Part shown: piece by piece, positions 62,246-64,000 of the stretch
Layout: the number at the start of each line of letters is the position of its first letter
How positions within the stretch are numbered: position 1 is the first letter of the stretch
Assembly (NCBI RefSeq): GCF_018812025.1
Contig: NC_063061.1
Coordinates: 34,023,640 to 34,087,639, forward strand
Reading direction: 5' to 3'
Source of the DNA: Megalobrama amblycephala
Taxonomy: Eukaryota; Chordata; Actinopteri; Cypriniformes; Xenocyprididae
Length of the DNA stretch: 64,000 nucleotides
Position numbers and translations under genes: made by a program
Notes under the pieces: model-generated
Told to the model about the DNA's origin: nothing
Databases searched by the model: none
Seen by the model: only the letters and a program-made list of their open reading frames with translations

Positions 62246-63549
62246 GCCTTATTATTTTTCCCTTTAGGAGGCTCCATAGATACTAATATATAGCATGAAA
62301 TATGAAAAAGGTAATGTGCCACCAATATTATAATGGCACATTTTCTAAAAAAAAAAAAAAAAAAAAATTCTGTTATCTGTCCATGTATAACTTACATATA
62401 ACTTACCCAGTTACCAGGGTATTCTGGGTTGTTGCTAATTGGTTCCCTCATTTTATCCAACTCTTAGTCATAAGGATAAGTTTAGAAAATAATAGAAATA
62501 AGCCAGATGATTTGTGGAATCATTTATGTCTGGAGCGCAAACGGTGCAGGGCTGTATGCCAAAGTTTAATATTTAGTTTTAGAGGTTTGTCCAAATCACT
62601 AACCCTCAGTATGAGAAATACTAAAGTGATGCTCGACTTCACTAATGAGATCTGTTGATGAGTGATTTATGTATGTTCATAAGTTTTTGTGTATTTTGTG
62701 TATTGTGTCTTTTGAGTATTGTTGGTGTGTTTGAAGGCACAAATGAGGTTTGATCATGCTGCAGAGGCCTGTAAGAAAACCTCTCAATCTTTAGACACCC
62801 AGATCTCACTTACTTTTTAAGGCAGAACCGCACGAATACAGTTGAGCTAAAACCATCTTGATGCTAAACCAGGGAAGACCCCCTTAAAAGGTCATTGAGG
62901 GTGTAGTCTTTATGCATTTTTGTTGCCCAGTAGAAATAAATGGCCCCTGCTCACTCGCAAAGTATTTTCAAATGCGGTGGAGACTGCCAATGGAGAAATA
63001 TTGAGTAATCGTCCAGAGACGTCAGTGAGGATGGGCGGCATGTAGGAGAGAGAGAAAGAGGTTCAAACATGGCAATATGCTGGAAAGTGTTTTCATGAAT
63101 ATTGGTGTTGGCCACTGGTTCTGACTCTCAATGATGGGCTGCTTCTTTGCTGAGCTGTCAATCTTCGCTCCACCCGCATCCGCTATAATAAATACAGTGT
63201 GAGGTTTTTCTGTGTGATGGTCCAGTCACTCTGCTGAAAAATGACTCTGATTTGCCTTGAAATAACATTTGCTTTAATATTGCTTTTAAAAAGACACTTG
63301 TTTCAAGCATGACAGAGCTGGATCATACATAATTGCGATTTTTAAAATATAATTCTATTAAATATTTTAATTTTACAGTCTTTGTTTTTAATTGTTATTC
63401 ATTATTGTATTGATTAATTGACCCATTTTGACAGTTATTTCTTTTTAATGCAGTACTGTGGTAGTCCCATAATACTTTTATGGAAATGCTATACTACTTT
63501 GGTTATTCATATTCCAAGGTACTTTTTAAAGGGAACCCCATGGTGTTAA

Positions 63550-64000
63550 AGGATTAGTTCACTTTTAAATAAAATTTTCCTGATAATTTACTCACCCCCA
63601 TGTCATCCAAGATGTTCATGTCTTTCTTTCTTCATTTGAAAAGACATTAAGTTTTTTGATGAAAACAACTTACGGAACGAACGCGTTTTTTTCCGTAAGT
63701 AGAATAGGGAAGGGCATAGGACATATACGGCGTAAGCTTTTTGAAGAATGCGTAAAGCGGAAGCACGTGCAAGACGATAATTTGTGTTTATAAAGCATAT
63801 ACATTTGTATTTTTTTTTTTTAAATGACCGATCGTTTCACTAGATAAGACCCTTATTCCTCGTCTGGTATTGTTTAAAGCCCTTTGAAGCTGCACTGAAA
63901 CTGTAATTTTGACCTTCAACCGTCCGGAGGCTATTGAAGTCCACTATAAGGAGAATAATCCTGGAATGTTTTCATCTAAAACCTTAATTTTTTTTCAACT
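63550..64000. mobile_element. TTAA-family element (AGGATTAGTTCACTT end), continues past the window
   Basis: TTAA at 63546-63549 precedes AGGATTAGTTCACTTTTAAA. GATGTTCATGTCTTTCTTTC and CCTGATAATTTACTCACCCC match the copy at 26078. The right end lies outside the window. Confidence 0.7.

Noticed and set aside
60845..62325. Several long overlapping frames (up to 170 codons) on both strands
   Set aside because: They follow the short-word array, which lacks stops in several frames by composition. They are repetitive, have no domain and appear on both strands at once.

Overview
The window is vertebrate nuclear DNA, almost certainly from a teleost and most likely a cyprinid (carp, goldfish or zebrafish group). 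It has spliced genes with GT-AG introns, AT-rich intergenic DNA, long (TA)n and (AT)n microsatellites, and a dense load of fish-type DNA transposons, a tRNA-derived SINE and a DIRS retrotransposon. It shows no prokaryotic gene organisation. Most of the long open frames are chance or repeat-driven.

Two real genes are present, both on the + strand. (1) Positions 4554 to about 37940 hold the 3' two thirds of an F-BAR / HR1 / SH3 adaptor of the CIP4 family, best matched to formin-binding protein 1 (fnbp1, FBP17/rapostlin; fish paralogue a or b not resolved). The N-terminal F-BAR exons lie to the left of the window. The gene shows clear alternative splicing: a 15-nt microexon, a cassette exon that appears frameshifted twice, further candidate cassette exons, and two alternative C-termini. 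(2) Positions 40510-48218 hold a complete 13-exon gene for centromere protein T (cenpt), predicted at 842 aa. It has an N-terminal kinetochore-recruiting region, a long acidic middle that contains a 24-bp coding minisatellite, and a C-terminal CENP-T histone fold. A CCAAT box and a TCGCGAGA-type element sit just upstream.

The rest is introns and intergenic DNA made mostly of repeats. Several mobile elements can be delimited to the base by inverted termini and target-site duplications: hAT-like (8-bp TSD) at 6292-6900, 7376-9252, 43344-44005 and 44550-44661; PIF/Harbinger-like (TWA) at 12766-13296 and 30284-30518; TTAA-flanked MITEs at 13515-15226, 33841-34247, 34574-34827 and 54849-55579; and Tc1/mariner (TA) at 7574-9122 and 28263-29578. 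A TAYGGA-ended group carries internal short-word arrays; two members (16545-17192 and 30877-32124) have perfect 6-bp TSDs, a truncated copy lies at 26566-27061, and the array at 60905-62245 is probably related. A decayed minus-strand DIRS element spans about 56187-59590. One interspersed family recurs six times.

Downstream of cenpt (48.3-64 kb) I find no convincing protein-coding gene. That part is intergenic and repeat-filled.
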